Source: Isoetes taiwanensis
Lineage: Eukaryota; Streptophyta; Lycopodiopsida; Isoetales; Isoetaceae
Direction of reading: 5' to 3'
DNA: 64,000 bases
NCBI GenBank assembly: GCA_021234155.1
Contig: JAJEKV010000028.1
Location: forward strand, 4,302,567-4,366,566
Part shown: piece by piece, positions 63,771 to 64,000 of the stretch
Layout of the letters: every line of letters begins with the position of its first letter
How positions within the stretch are numbered: the first letter of the stretch is position 1
Notes under the pieces: generated by a model
Database searches by the model: none
Seen by the model: the letters and a program-made list of their open reading frames with translations, nothing else
Told to the model about the DNA's origin: nothing
Made by a program: the position numbers and the translations under genes

Positions 63771-64000
63771 TAGAGACTGAAAGCACCAAGTTGGACAAAG
63801 AAATGATTAGGATTAGAGTAGACAAGAACTGGTAAGAACTCCAATTCAAAATGTCATGAACCAAAGCAGAAACAAGAAAAGTACGTGGAAAATATGCAAG
63901 AAACATACAAAGATCGGTAAAGAATCTGATATACAATGAAGAATTCAGAATACAATGCCAAGAATTCAGAATACAATGCCAAAAGACAAGCAGAAATATA

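Larger units (their letters stand above)
62161..64000 (-). mobile_element. Ty3/gypsy element, broken, continues past right edge
   Basis: On the minus strand, Gag sequence lies upstream (63266-63760) and RT sequence at 62165-62608, the order of a gypsy Gag-Pol. The frame is broken many times. The RT stops at VFREFLD, just before the YLDD box, where LINE-4 sequence begins; this suggests that the LINE-4 fragment or a rearrangement cut the element. The 5' LTR would lie near or beyond 63800-64000, where a 20-base duplicate of AAGAATTCAGAATACAATGC occurs. Confidence 0.8.

Overview
This is a nuclear segment of a land-plant genome that is dominated by transposable elements. The plant assignment rests on an intron-rich polygalacturonase gene (minus strand) with plant-type GT-AG introns, a HOTHEAD-like GMC oxidoreductase remnant, Ty1/copia elements with initiator-Met primer sites, L1-type LINEs with a C-terminal zinc-binding RT tail, and a CACTA-like DNA transposon. 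The repeat density and large introns would suit a fern or another large-genome lineage, but that is an inference and the species cannot be fixed from the sequence.

Layout: 1-3040 is a broken plus-strand LINE, cut by the window edge. 4970-17678 is a nine-exon polygalacturonase gene (minus) whose exons join in one frame to about 454 codons and keep all four catalytic motifs of glycoside hydrolase family 28. Its second intron holds a degenerate copia element (10234-15365) with a 5-bp target duplication. 18-21.5 kb holds exon-like pieces of an unidentified gene. 23.98-25.26 kb is a truncated HOTHEAD-like gene that ends at the poly(A) tail of a minus-strand LINE (LINE-2, 25.3-28.4 kb and 39.4-39.7 kb). 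LINE-2 is split by a composite copia insertion at 28371-39365 built as LTR-body-LTR-body-LTR, with one target duplication (CTCGT) around the whole block.

39.8-42.5 kb carries a direct duplication of 0.5-0.6 kb. 42.5-45.5 kb is a C+G-rich array of repeated modules. 45551-53010 looks like a CACTA-type element with palindromic subterminal repeats; inside it are an 820-bp pyrimidine tract, four tRNA-like repeats and an 18-bp perfect hairpin among telobox motifs. 53.0-57.6 kb is a third LINE (minus). 59.96-60.72 kb is a pogo-like transposase fragment, followed by the ORF1 of a fourth LINE (60.72-62.16 kb, minus) and a broken Ty3/gypsy element running off the right edge.

The most striking window-wide signal is that copies of the same element differ almost only at CAG/CTG trinucleotides, and many frameshifts in the LINEs, the copia bodies and the HOTHEAD gene lie at such sites. 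CAG/CTG is the plant CHG methylation context, so either methylation-linked base-calling error or an unusual mutational process is implied. Apparent pseudogenisation here should therefore be read with caution. I saw no canonical tRNA, rRNA or CRISPR, and no prokaryote-type operon.
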